DNA from: Castanea sativa
Lineage: Eukaryota; Streptophyta; Magnoliopsida; Fagales; Fagaceae
DNA: 64,000 bases
Direction of reading: 5' to 3'
Assembly: GCF_040712315.1 (NCBI RefSeq)
Contig: NC_134023.1
Span: 64,619,257 to 64,683,256 of the forward strand
Shown: positions 10,698-20,495 of the stretch, in pieces
Position numbering within the stretch: the first letter of the stretch is position 1
Layout: each line of letters starts with the position of its first letter
Notes under the pieces: generated by a model
What the model was told of the DNA's origin: nothing
Databases searched by the model: none
What the model saw: the letters and a program-made list of their open reading frames with translations, nothing else
Position numbers and translations under genes: made by a program

Positions 10698-10751
10698 ATT
10701 TGAAAAAGTACAAATATTAGATATTTGTAATTCTTCCCTTACCTATCTAGT

Positions 10752-11719
10752 GGCCAAAATGGCCAAGTACCACTGTTGGCTAAAATATATAGTGTTTTAC
10801 CACTGTTTGAGAAATATTCAGCAATTTACCACATTTTTAGAACTTGAGTTTGTGAAACTCGACAAAACTCAGAGCTCTTCAAACTCGAGCACTTCAAAGA
10901 TTTGAACGGGCCTTTAATGTCAACAAAGCCTGGATATCAAGCATAGGGAAAAGTGAGGACCTAGTGTTGTAGGGGAGTGAGCATAAAAGTCTAACTTTGT
11001 CATGTGAGTGTAAAAGTCTACCTACTTAGTCTTTTACCCCGTGTTCGGTGTTCCCTCTAAAGTAGTCAAGTAGGCTATGGTGTTTTTCTGGTTTGGTAAA
11101 GTGTACAATGTACAGTGTATTATACTCACTTAGGGGCTGTTTGGTTTTTTATTTTTCATCATTTATCACTCCTCACTCAATTTTCGTCACTCATCACTCA
11201 TTACTTAAAATACTCCAATTTCCTAAACCCCACCCGTTTGGCACATGTTTTCAGTTTCTCATCACTCAATTTTTTCTACTTTTTGTGAGACCCATACCTA
11301 TAACTTGGTCAGAGCCTTCTATTAGACTACCCGCTGAACCCTCATTCCCCACCAATTTTCTTCACTTCTTATTTCCCCTTCACCCCTGTTTCATAAGCAA
11401 AAGTGGTGTACCTTTGGTAAATTAATTTTTTTTGTCAATAAAAGTGTCTTTGTTCACGTGTTCTAGTCAACATTTAAAGTAGTAAGAGACAACATATTTA
11501 TCTAGGAGCGTTTTGTATTTTCCTATAGAAACGTTTATGTCAAATTTTTAAAGAACTGGGAGCTCGAGTTTCACATTTTTTTTATGGAGCTCGAGTTTCA
11601 TGTTAAACTCAGATTTTACAAACTCAAATTTCATAAATGTAGTAGATTACTGAATATTTCTTAAACAAAGATAAAACACTACATATTTTAGCCAATAGTG
11701 GTATTTAGCCATTTTGGCC
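10752..11719. mobile_element. Inverted-repeat element with CTCGAG-rich arms (nested insertion)
   Basis: The first about 110 bp (GGCCAAAATGGCCAAGTACC, TTGGCTAAAATATATAGTG, GAGAAATATTCAGCAA) are the inverse of the last about 110 bp (ending AGCCATTTTGGCC). Inside each arm are copies of the palindrome-like ACTCGAG / GAGCTCGAGTTTCA. No coding sequence. It resembles non-autonomous MULE-type or foldback elements. A Tourist-like segment begins at 11133. Confidence 0.7.
11133..11425. mobile_element. Tourist-like MITE-type segment nested in the inverted-repeat element
   Basis: TTA at 11130-11132 is followed by GGGGCTGTTTGGTTTTTTA, a Tourist-type start, and a body rich in CACTCA/TCATCACTCA repeats. I could not find a matching inverted right end, so the right boundary is a guess. 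Confidence 0.4.
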
Positions 11720-12620
11720 CCTTTCTAGCTCATCCTTCTATTTAGTTGGGATGAACCCAAAAAAAGAAAAAGAAAAGGAAAAAAAAAAGAAAAAGAAATG
11801 CATTTGTTGAAAATCTATCAAATTAGTCGAGTTGTCTTAGTTTGAAAGCTAAATTCCCTACATGGTAGTAACCGCGTCCTTAAAAATGCGCCTAAAACTA
11901 AAGATACTTGATTAACATATGAAAGTACAAATCTAATAAATTTTACACATTTGAAAGCATGGTTGTTTGATCATTAACCATTATAATCAAATAACAGAGA
12001 AAGCATAAAAGCATAGTTCTTTGAATCCAAATGAAATAAAAGAAATATATTGAACCGAAAGAGAGAGCATGATGAGTCAAAAGCCCCCAAGCCTTATTAA
12101 TAAGATCTTATTGCGTTCAATGAATTGGACACAATATAGATTAGGTCAAAGTTTATATGAATTTCCTTATTCTATTTTCAATAGATCAAAGTAAAATTCA
12201 TTGGTGTCGAACATATTATTTCAGTTATTATCTGATCATATTCAATGGTGCATGGTAACATAGAAACTCAAAAACATAAGTAGTTCGAGTGGATATGAAT
12301 GAAACACACACAACAATAATGTTTAATTTCATGTCATTTTCCATCTTCTTACTCAGAGTCTCAGACTAATCAAACAGGAGAAAATTCATTTTCTTCTTTC
12401 CATCATCTTCTTACTTTACGTGTAATGTCATAATTGTGGGCTACTCAAGACTTTTCATATATCAAAGTGTTATACTTTTCTATTCATAAAGCTGCCGAAG
12501 CTATATTGTAGTTTCTGGTTTTTGTTTCTTTAATAAAGTCATTTTATATTAGTAAAAATAAAAAAAAGATTCTATTTGCCAAAAAAAGACTTTTTGCAAA
12601 AATAAAAGTATTCTCTGCTC
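11720..12620. other. Intergenic, no gene seen
   Basis: AT-rich non-coding DNA with an A-rich stretch at about 11755-11800. Nothing recognised. Confidence 0.5.
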
Positions 12621-12625
12621 ATTAA

Positions 12626-12828
12626 AGTGTGTGTTTGGCTCCAAATTAAAAAGTCAGATTATTTTACTATTTAGCTTATTTTTGCTACTATTTATAGGTC
12701 TCATTGCACTTTTTGGTACTATTCATAAGTTCCACTATACTATTTCAGCTAATTTTTATTTTTATTTCCAGTACTTTTAGCAAAAAAATTTCAATTTCAG
12801 CAAAATAAGCGAATCTCAAACAGACTAT
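12626..12828. mobile_element. MITE, same family as 29027-29250
   Basis: The left end GTGTGTTTGGCTCC and right end TCTCAAACAGACT are imperfect inverses. The body (AAAAAGTCAG, TTTTTGCTACTATT, CATTGCACTTTTTGGTACTA) matches 29027-29250 closely. About 200 bp, non-coding. Target duplication unresolved. Confidence 0.6.
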
Positions 12829-13232
12829 GTATGTTTGAAGCTTCTTACTCCTTCCTCTACCTTGTCTTTCAACGGCTTCAATTATTGGACCAATGATATT
12901 ACAAATGGTTTGGAAAAACAATTTACCACTTAATTTAATTTTTTTTAGCATTAAATTAAATATTTTGTAACCTTGCAACATTTAAAATAACCTTCCTATT
13001 TTGAAGATTACGTTGTTTTACCACATATGCATATCCAAATTGATAGTAAAAAATTACAGAGGAAATGCTGCAAGGTCAGCGGCAAATTGTAACTATCTCA
13101 AAGAAAGAAAGAAAAAAACAAAACAAAAGCAAAAGCAAATTTATTTAGCACATAAAATTAAGAATATTAAAAAAATGTGCACTTAATTTAGCTGCAATAA
13201 TTAAATGATTGTGACTTCAAATTTTGGATTTA
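12829..13232. other. Intergenic, no gene seen
   Basis: Short open frames only, without codon bias or family match. Nothing called. Confidence 0.5.
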
Positions 13233-13580
13233 CTAGTATTATGCCCGTGCGTTGCACGGTTTTAGTTATGAACTTTTAGTATAAATTTATTGAGAATAAT
13301 AAATTAATAATCTCTTGAATCTAAATTATATAAATTGCATATAAATTATTGTTCTTAAAAGTATCAAGCAATTACACAACATATTTATATGAAAAAATTC
13401 ATAAATTTAATAATTAAAAACCTAAGGAAACTTAACCAAAGGTATTTCATTTGCCAAAAAAATAAACATAATTATCTTCTAACTTATCGGTTGTCTTATA
13501 ATGACATTTTTGTGGCGCACACATATAATATTACTAAAAACAAAAATAAAAATGAGAAATAGTAACATAAAAATTGTACT

Positions 13581-14336
13581 TGTGGGGAGTAAGAGGACCC
13601 AAGTGGGCATATGGGCCTTTGGACTATAGCATGGAGGGCCGACCTGCTCCAGAGTTAAGAATTTGTTAACTCTGCGAATTGGCCCATACGCCGAGATTCC
13701 GAGAATACAACCGAGGGCGAGCTTTTCCTCGGATAGATCCAAGGGAACTCAGAGCTTCATTATGAAGGTCAAGGCACAACTCTGGAAAGACTAATGGTTA
13801 AAGGGGGAAACCCTAAATCTTCGAGGTACACCGGTGTTAGAAAAATACCAAAAGAAAATGTTGTCACCATCACATTAAAGACTCTGCACCTACCTCACTG
13901 GCCGCATTAATGGGAAAGTGACCCCTGAACAGTAGAATTGAAACTTCTGGTCACTATTCAAAGGTACAAAGAAAAGAAATATCTAGGGGGGAGGGGGTTG
14001 GAGCAACACGTGGATAAAGCATCAGAAAAAGAAGTATTTAAGGGGGATGAACGCCAGAGAAAGGGGGCGGTCGGTAACAAAGAAAGAAATTAAGAATTGT
14101 AACTTCTAAGAGAGAAAGAGAAATAATACAGAAGTAGTCCTCGGCTTACGTCCGAGGAGGTTTATTTGCAATTATCATTTGTTATTTACAAGTGTTTGTA
14201 ACTTTTAGCCTGTTATCAAGTTCTCAGTACCTCTAACCTAGATTGGAAGCCCACACTCTACAAATTTTATTGTTTAAGGCTCATTGGGCTTGAGCCCGTG
14301 ATTGTATTTGGGTCCAGGTGCAATTGTGCACTTACA
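13581..14336 (+). mobile_element. Solo LTR of the Ty3 family at 17020-28586
   Basis: It begins TGTGGGGAGTAAGAGGACCC and ends GTGCAATTGTGCACTTACA, the same ends as the LTRs at 17020 and 27939. A perfect 5-bp duplication GTACT flanks it (13576-13580 and 14337-14341). No internal region remains, so the element was removed by LTR-LTR recombination. The stem-loop TCCTCGG..CCGAGGA is intact at 14138-14158. Confidence 0.9.
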
Positions 14337-14974
14337 GTACTATTCAAGAAAATTAATTTAATCTAATGATGCACATATAAGCATAACTCAAATACAACCT
14401 AGAAATAAAAAAGATGAAACCCTTGTTGTAGGAGGAAATACAAAATTTGATCATTCCTAAAATAATTAATAGATAAAGTCTATGAGGAAAAAAAAAAGAG
14501 TACAACTAATTCATAAATGCAAAACCAAACAAAAGAAAAAGAAAAAAAAAAACTAAACATATTTTTTTAGCATAAAAAGGAAGAATAATCCAACCTTTAC
14601 CCTCACACAAACGGTAGATCAAAGTAATAGATGTACTATCAAAAAATTACATAAAGAGTAATAGATGTAAATTTTTCTTAAAAAGTCATAATATATGCTT
14701 ATGAAAAATGATCTTATGAGTCAATTTAATGAATTCCACGGTATGTATGGATTCCACATGACATTTCACATGTTAAGAGAGAAATCTCATGAGATGCCAA
14801 GATGCCTTCTTGACTTAGATATCCATCTTCCACATAATCCTACAAAACAAAGTTCAAAGAGAGGCCTACACATTTTTAGCTTTTCAGGAAAAGTAGCTAT
14901 TAGTCTTTCATCAATCCCTAATGAATATATCAAAGTTTTTTTTTTCTTTGTTTTTCTATACCTTTAAGTTTAAC

Positions 14975-15530
14975 TCAAATAATAATTGATGCGGACAAAT
15001 CATGAAGGTGAAATATTTATAGATAATATATTTCACGCTTTTAATGACCCATAAGAAAAACCATAAATTAAAAAAACACAAACAAAAAAATAACAAAGAA
15101 GTGAAACGTACCTATAATAATATGGATGGTGACTTTGATAAAGCATTTCACTACAAACAAAACCAACTTAAATAATAACTAATGACAAATCATAAATGTG
15201 AAAATATTTATATAGGCTTATATAATGAATTTCATGGATTTAAAATTGACTTTATGACTCATAAACAAAACCATAGAAAACAAAAATAATGAGAATAAAC
15301 ATACCTGTAATAGAGTGGATGGTGGCTTTGATAAAACATTCTACTACAAACAAAACAAACTCAAATAATAATTGATGTTAGACAAATCATAAAGGTAAAA
15401 TATTTATAGAGGTTCATGTAATTGATTTCGTGGATTTATAATTGCATTTATGACTCATAAGTGAAACATAAAAACAAAAACAAAAATAGAAACATACGTG
15501 TAATAGTGTGGTAAAGCATTCTACTGCAAA
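14975..15530. repeat. Three tandem copies of a roughly 190-bp unit
   Basis: Copies start near 14981, 15171 and 15364 at variants of AATAATAATTGATG. Each goes on through GACAAATCATAAAGGTGAAA, TATTTATA, ATGACTCATAA and CATACCTGTAATA. They are diverged but collinear and lie within the Helitron. No coding sense. Confidence 0.65.
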
Positions 15531-15550
15531 CAAAAAAAGAGATACAAACT

Positions 15551-15573
15551 TTTTTTTTTTTTTTGAGAAACAG
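15551..15573 (-). mobile_element. 23-bp truncated retroposon insertion with 13-bp target duplication
   Basis: AGAGATACAAACT occurs at 15538-15550 and again at 15574-15586. Between them is T14 plus GAGAAACAG, which on the minus strand is a few bases followed by poly-A. This is the footprint of target-primed reverse transcription (LINE machinery) that copied little more than the poly-A tail. Confidence 0.65.
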
Positions 15574-16739
15574 AGAGATACAAACTTATTATTAATAATG
15601 GGGAGAGAAAAAATCAATTAGAACAATAAATAGTGTTTCTATCTCCAAAAAATTTAATAAAAAAAGAAAGAAAGAAAGAACGAAGCCATATATGAAGAAG
15701 TTGTACATATGAATATATAAGGATACACTAAAAAAACTGTATATATAGAGAATTTTCAATTGTGAAGATGTTAGATTTCTAATCAATTTAGGAATTATTA
15801 AATATATAGAATTATTAGGAATAAGATATGTATTAAAAAAATATCACAATTAATGTTTTAAAAAAAAAAGAACAAAACATAAAACTCATCACATAGGATG
15901 CATGTTTATCCAAAAAACCTGGAAGTTAGGACATGGGAGAGTTCAATTAGACATAGAATTTCAAATTATATTGAAGTTAAATTATAAGAGAAATTATTAG
16001 ATGGTTTGGAATTAAAGAAACACCAATTCTATGTGAAATTCTAATCAATAGCGTGTATTTTTTTCTAAAATTATTTTTAATCTATAATTTTTAATTTCAA
16101 ATAAAATACTAATGGTTACATGATCCTAATCTAAGTAAATTAGTTATCTGATCTATGTTTCCATGGTTTTTTTTTTCTTTTTTTTTTTCCGTGTCTTATC
16201 ATTTTAAATCTAAAAAAAGATCTCCCTTAAAAAAATAAATCTAAAAAAAAAAAAACCTTTTTTTTAGTGTAGTAATTAAAAAATAAGAAGAATTAGATTA
16301 CACTATGTCTCTACGTATCTGCAATTTAAGATGCATTAGACTTTTATATATATATATATATAAATGTTTTCTTTTTATGTGTAGTGATGTAATTAAAAAT
16401 TAAGAAAGTTGCTGCATTTTTTATAATACACTACATGTACAAAATAAGAATTACATGGATAAGATAAAGAATTTGGATTATAATCAAATTAAGATTTTTA
16501 TCAACTTAGAAATTATAGGAAAAGAAAAATTATATAATATTTTTTTAAATCTAAAAATAGGATTACATGGATAAGATGAAGAATTTGGATTGTAATCAAA
16601 CTAAGATTTTTATCAACTTAGAAATTATAAAAGAAGAAAAAAAATTAAATCTAAAAATCTAAATAAAATTCTACAATATGGTAAAGCCACTTGGTGCAAC
16701 TATAGTGTTTAAGCCCAACTTTTATTATATAGTATATAA

Positions 16740-17014
16740 TTTAATCAATACTTTTCTATGTATAAAATACTAAATATATAAATATATTATTCTTAACAAT
16801 TTACGTGTCCTAATTTCTTTCTCTTCTTAGTGACATATATTATAACTAAAATTAATTCCCAAAAATGTTAATGATACTGTATACCACAAAGTCAAAACTT
16901 AAAATTATACATAGTTTATAGAGAAAACTTCATTCAAATTATTTTATAATGAAACTATAGCATGATCACTCCTCAAAAGGTAATTCAAATATTTATTTGT
17001 TATTTGTCGAAATG
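16740..17014. other. AT-rich spacer between Helitron and retrotransposon
   Basis: No feature seen. It resumes after the retrotransposon at 28592. Confidence 0.5.
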
Positions 17015-17019
17015 ATACT

Positions 17020-17743
17020 TGTGGGGAGTAAAATGACCCAGGTGGGCATTTGGGCCTTTGGGCTCTAGCAAGGAGGGCCGATCTGTTCATAAGCTAGGAA
17101 TTTGTTAGTACTATGAATCGGCCCATATGCCGAGGGTCCGAGGATACAGCCGAGGGTGAGTTCCTCCTCGGACCGTTCCAAGAGGACTCAGGATTCATTA
17201 CAAAGGTCAAGGCAGAATTCTGGAAAGACTGTTGGTTAAAAGGGAGAGGCCCTGAACCTTCTAGATGCACCAGTGTTAAAGAAAATATCAAGTGCCAAGG
17301 CTGCCACCTCCGCATTAAAGACTCTGCACCTACCTCCCTGGCCGCATTAATGGGGAAGTGACCCCTGAACAGTAAGGCAGAAACTTCTAATCACTGTCCC
17401 AAAAAGCATAAAAAAAAGTAGTATTTAAGGGGGAGGAATGCAAAAGAAAGGGGGATCTCTCTCTCTCACTCTCTCTCTAAAGAAAAAGAAAAGAAATTAA
17501 GGATTGTAACCTGTAAGAAAGAAAGAGAAATAATACAGAGTTGGTCATCGGCTTACGTCCGAGGAGGCCTATTTGCAATTAACAATTGTTATTCACAAGT
17601 GTTTGTAACTCTCAGACTGTTGTCAAGTTCTCAGTACCTCTAACCTAGATTTCAAGCCCACACTCTACAAATTTTATTGTTTAAGGCTCATTGGGCCTGA
17701 GCCCATAATCTTCTTTGGGTCCAGGTGCAATTGTGCACTTACA
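17020..17743 (+). repeat. 5' LTR
   Basis: 724 bp, TG...CA termini. A TATA-like TATTTAAG lies near 17422 and a CT run near 17456-17480. The AATAATACAGAG region and a stem-loop (TCATCGG..CCGAGGA, one stem base mutated relative to the other LTRs) are near 17530-17565. Confidence 0.92.
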
Positions 17744-17765
17744 ATTGGCGCCGTCTGTGGGAATC
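17744..17765 (+). other. Primer binding site
   Basis: Directly after the LTR, TTGGCGCCGTCTGTGGGAA is the usual primer-binding sequence of plant Ty3 elements, complementary to the 3' end of a tRNA. Which tRNA would need comparison to a tRNA set. Confidence 0.8.
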
Positions 17766-17789
17766 TAGTCTAGAAGGAGTTGGGATACT

Positions 17790-19529
17790 ATGGCAGGCCT
17801 GGGTTCTCACCGTGCAGAGTCACAGGGATCACAACCGGAGGATCTTTTCGAGCGTCTTGAGCGTCGAAGGGATCGTGAGGGAAGTGTCCATACAGAATAC
17901 CCCGAGGCTAGCCATACTCATGGTGGGGGTAGCACCACCCATGAGGATGGTGCTAAAGCCATGCAGAAGGAGATTAATCGTTTGAAGAGAAAGTTACGCC
18001 ACGCCAGACGCAGGTCTTCACCGTCCTCATCTAATCCTTCCTCAGAGGAGGTACGGGGAGGTAGCTGCAGCTCAAGGTCATGCTCACCCCCCAGTGCAAT
18101 GTCCTTTGGTGAGGAGGACGATCAGCCAGCTCGCAGACGCAAGAAGCTTCCTTCTAGGGGCTTAGGGAACGATGCTATGAGTCGGGCGTTGCACCAACTC
18201 TCCAAATCTCCGTTTTCACGGAGCATTGAGAAGGGGAGGCTTCCCAGGAGGTTTACTCAACCCACCTTTACCATCTACAATGGCCGGACTGATTCGGTGG
18301 AGCACGTGAGTCACTTTAACCAGAGGATGGCGGTGCACTCTCACAACGAGACCCTGATGTGTAAAGTTTTCCCCTCTAGCTTGGGGCCTGTTGCTATGAG
18401 GTGGTTCAACGGCCTTAAATTGGGGTCTATAGGTTCGTTTGGGGAGCTTACTAGAGCATTCGCTTCGCGGTTCATTACGTGTAGCAGAGTACCTCGGCCA
18501 TTGGACTCGCTGTTATCCATGACCATGAGGGAAGGGGAGACGTTGAAAGCATACTTCGATCGTTACTGGGAGATGTTTAATGAAATAGATGGTGACTTTG
18601 ATGAGGTGGCGCTCAATACCTTTAAGGTAGGTCTTCCTACTGATCACGACCTGAGAAAGTCTTTGACTAAAAAGCCCGTCCGCAGCGTAGGTCGCCTCAT
18701 GGACCGTATTGACGAGTATAAGAGAGTGGAGGAAGACCAGCAGCAAGGAAAGGGTAAGGAGAAGGTTATCCCGCAGGAGAGAAGGGACTTCAGGTCGGAC
18801 AGGTACCACAACAACAAGCCGAGGAGAGATTACGTTGGGCAGTTCGGCTCGGCAGCACCTCAGGCCGTGAACACTGTGTTCCAAGAACCAGTACATCAGT
18901 TGCTGGAGAAAATTCGTAAGGAGCCCTTCTTCAGGTGGCCTAGCAAGATGGCAGGAGACCCCACAAAGAGGAATCAGAACCTCTTCTGCCAATACCATCA
19001 AGATGTGGGCCAGACTACTGAGAATTGTCGGACCCTTTGGAACCACTTGGAGCAGCTTGTCAGTGAAGGAAAACTGAAGCAGCACTTGTGCCAACCTAGC
19101 GGGCAGGGCAGTCAATCTGGCTCAAACAATCAGAGGAATAATTCATCTCGGCCGGTGTTAGGAACAATTAATGTTATTTTTGCTGCACCTGGCAGGACTG
19201 GCTCGGGTCCCACCAGGGTGATGGCAGTTTCACATCCTCAGGCCGAGGAGTCGGGCTGCAGGCCGAAAAGGTTGAAGCTAAATTTCCCCGTCTTGGGATT
19301 TTCCGAGGAGGATAAGGTAGGGACTATCCAACCCCATGACGATGCTCTTGTAGTTACGCTTAGGATAGGGAACTATGATGTGAGGAGGGTGATGATAGAT
19401 CAGGGCATCGGTGCAGATATCATGTACCCTGATCTATTTAAGGGGTTAAGATTGAAGCTGGAAGATCTTACTCCTTATGATTCGCCACTTATAAGCTTCG
19501 AAAGGAGAGCCGTTGTGCCGAAGGGATAG
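17790..19529 (+). CDS. Ty3 Gag polyprotein part, ending at a premature stop
   Basis: 579 codons from ATG 17790 to TAG 19527-19529. The N-terminus is Arg/Ser-rich. A Retrotrans_gag capsid domain spans about residues 160-316 (VEHVSHFNQRMAVH, VAMRWFNGL, FITCSRVPRPLDSLLSM, EGETLKAYFDRYWE). A Cys/His motif CQYHQDVGQTTENC is near residue 400. The start of the aspartic protease follows near residue 533, reading VMIDQGIGADIMYPDL, so its active-site triad is DQG and not DTG/DSG. Downstream protease, RT and integrase are in the same frame, so the TAG interrupts one long gag-pol frame and does not mark a real gag end. In an active element Gag forms the virus-like particle. Confidence 0.85.
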   Translation: MAGLGSHRAESQGSQPEDLFERLERRRDREGSVHTEYPEASHTHGGGSTTHEDGAKAMQKEINRLKRKLRHARRRSSPSSSNPSSEEVRGGSCSSRSCSPPSAMSFGEEDDQPARRRKKLPSRGLGNDAMSRALHQLSKSPFSRSIEKGRLPRRFTQPTFTIYNGRTDSVEHVSHFNQRMAVHSHNETLMCKVFPSSLGPVAMRWFNGLKLGSIGSFGELTRAFASRFITCSRVPRPLDSLLSMTMREGETLKAYFDRYWEMFNEIDGDFDEVALNTFKVGLPTDHDLRKSLTKKPVRSVGRLMDRIDEYKRVEEDQQQGKGKEKVIPQERRDFRSDRYHNNKPRRDYVGQFGSAAPQAVNTVFQEPVHQLLEKIRKEPFFRWPSKMAGDPTKRNQNLFCQYHQDVGQTTENCRTLWNHLEQLVSEGKLKQHLCQPSGQGSQSGSNNQRNNSSRPVLGTINVIFAAPGRTGSGPTRVMAVSHPQAEESGCRPKRLKLNFPVLGFSEEDKVGTIQPHDDALVVTLRIGNYDVRRVMIDQGIGADIMYPDLFKGLRLKLEDLTPYDSPLISFERRAVVPKG

Positions 19530-19802
19530 ATCTGTTTGCCCGTTCAATCCGGCTCAAAAACGGTTGAGGTGGATTTCATTGTAGTTGACGCGTACTCTCC
19601 ATACACAGCCATCCTCGCCAGGCCTTGGCTGCACGCTCTGGGAGCTGTCTCCTCTACCTTGCATGTTAAAGTTAAATTCCCCTCGGGGGAATATGTTGAG
19701 GAAATCCTCGGCAGCCAATCGGTGGCCAGGCAATGCATATCGGCTACAGTGCTACACCAGACGGAAGCCGAGTCTTCGGCTTTGATCACCAAAGACTTAT
19801 AG
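19530..19802 (+). pseudogene. Ty3 protease C-terminal half, between two stops
   Basis: Same frame as gag and RT, bounded by TAG at 19527-19529 and TAG at 19800-19802. VDFIVVDAYSPYTAILARPW and LHVKVKFPSG are the conserved flap and C-terminal parts of plant Ty3 proteases. It is a broken slice of the gag-pol frame. Confidence 0.85.
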
Positions 19803-20495
19803 CAGTTAACAGCTCTTGATGCATCTGGAATGATGACAGGAGAGGAGGCTCATTGTGAGGAGTTAGAGAAGTTTTTGATAGCTGATGATCCAGAGAGGTT
19901 CTTCCAAGTCGGCATACGTTTGCCACACCCGGAGAAAATGGAGTTGTTGGAATTTCTGAAGGACAATATTGATGTTTTTGCGTGGGACCCGTATGAGACT
20001 CCAGGCGTAGATCCGAGCTTCATTTGCCATCGTTTGAATGTTAACCCTACCATTGTTCCGAGAAGGCAGCCACCTCGGCGTTCTTCCAAAGAACATTCCG
20101 AGGCTGTAAAGGAAGAGGTGCTCAAACTCAAGAGGGCTGGGGCTATTAAAGAAGTTTTCTACCCCGAATGGTTGGCGCATACGGTTGTGGTTAAAAAGAA
20201 GAATGGAACGTGGAGAGTATGTGTGGACTTCACAGATTTGAACAAAGCCTGCCCCAAGGACTCGTTCCCAATGCCGCGTATTGATCAACTGGTGGATGCC
20301 ACTGTCGGACATCCTCGAATGAGTTTTTTGGATGCTTTCCAGGGTTACCATCAGATTCCATTAGCATTGGAGGATCAAGAGAAGACTGCTTTCATTACTC
20401 CAACAGGGAATTACCACTATAAGGTCATGCTATTTGGGTTAAAGAATGCTGGGGCTACCTACCAAAGAATGATGACCAGAATGTTTGAACAGTAA
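19803..20495 (+). pseudogene. Ty3 reverse transcriptase N-terminal part, ending at a stop
   Basis: The frame is open from the stop at 19802 to TAA 20493-20495. Motifs: KKKNGTWRVCVDFTDLNKAC, PMPRIDQLVDA, SFLDAFQGYHQIPL, TAFITPTGNYHYKVMLFGLKNAGATYQRMM. These are RT domains 1-4, including the first catalytic Asp (FLDAFQGY). The stop separates them from the YVDDM catalytic pair. Confidence 0.9.

Larger units (their letters stand above)
13233..16739 (-). mobile_element. Helitron family B on the minus strand, with nested solo LTR
   Basis: The minus-strand 3' end is textbook: CCGTGCAACGCACGGGCATAATACTAG followed by T (CTAG = 13236-13233). The 5' end near 16739 reads TTATATACTATATAATAAAAG, one base from the TC start of the plus-strand relative at 6609. 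The 5' 150 bp also match (GTGGCTTTACC, TTTCTAAGTTGATAAAAA). It is 3507 bp including a 756-bp solo LTR. No Rep/helicase frame, so non-autonomous. It also holds a roughly 190-bp tandem repeat and a tiny retroposon insertion. Confidence 0.75.

Noticed and set aside
14975..15530. CRISPR-like repeats
   Set aside because: Three diverged 190-bp tandem units without spacers in plant DNA; not CRISPR.
18513..19115. Minus-strand open frame of 200 codons
   Set aside because: It lies opposite the gag coding region, with no family features.
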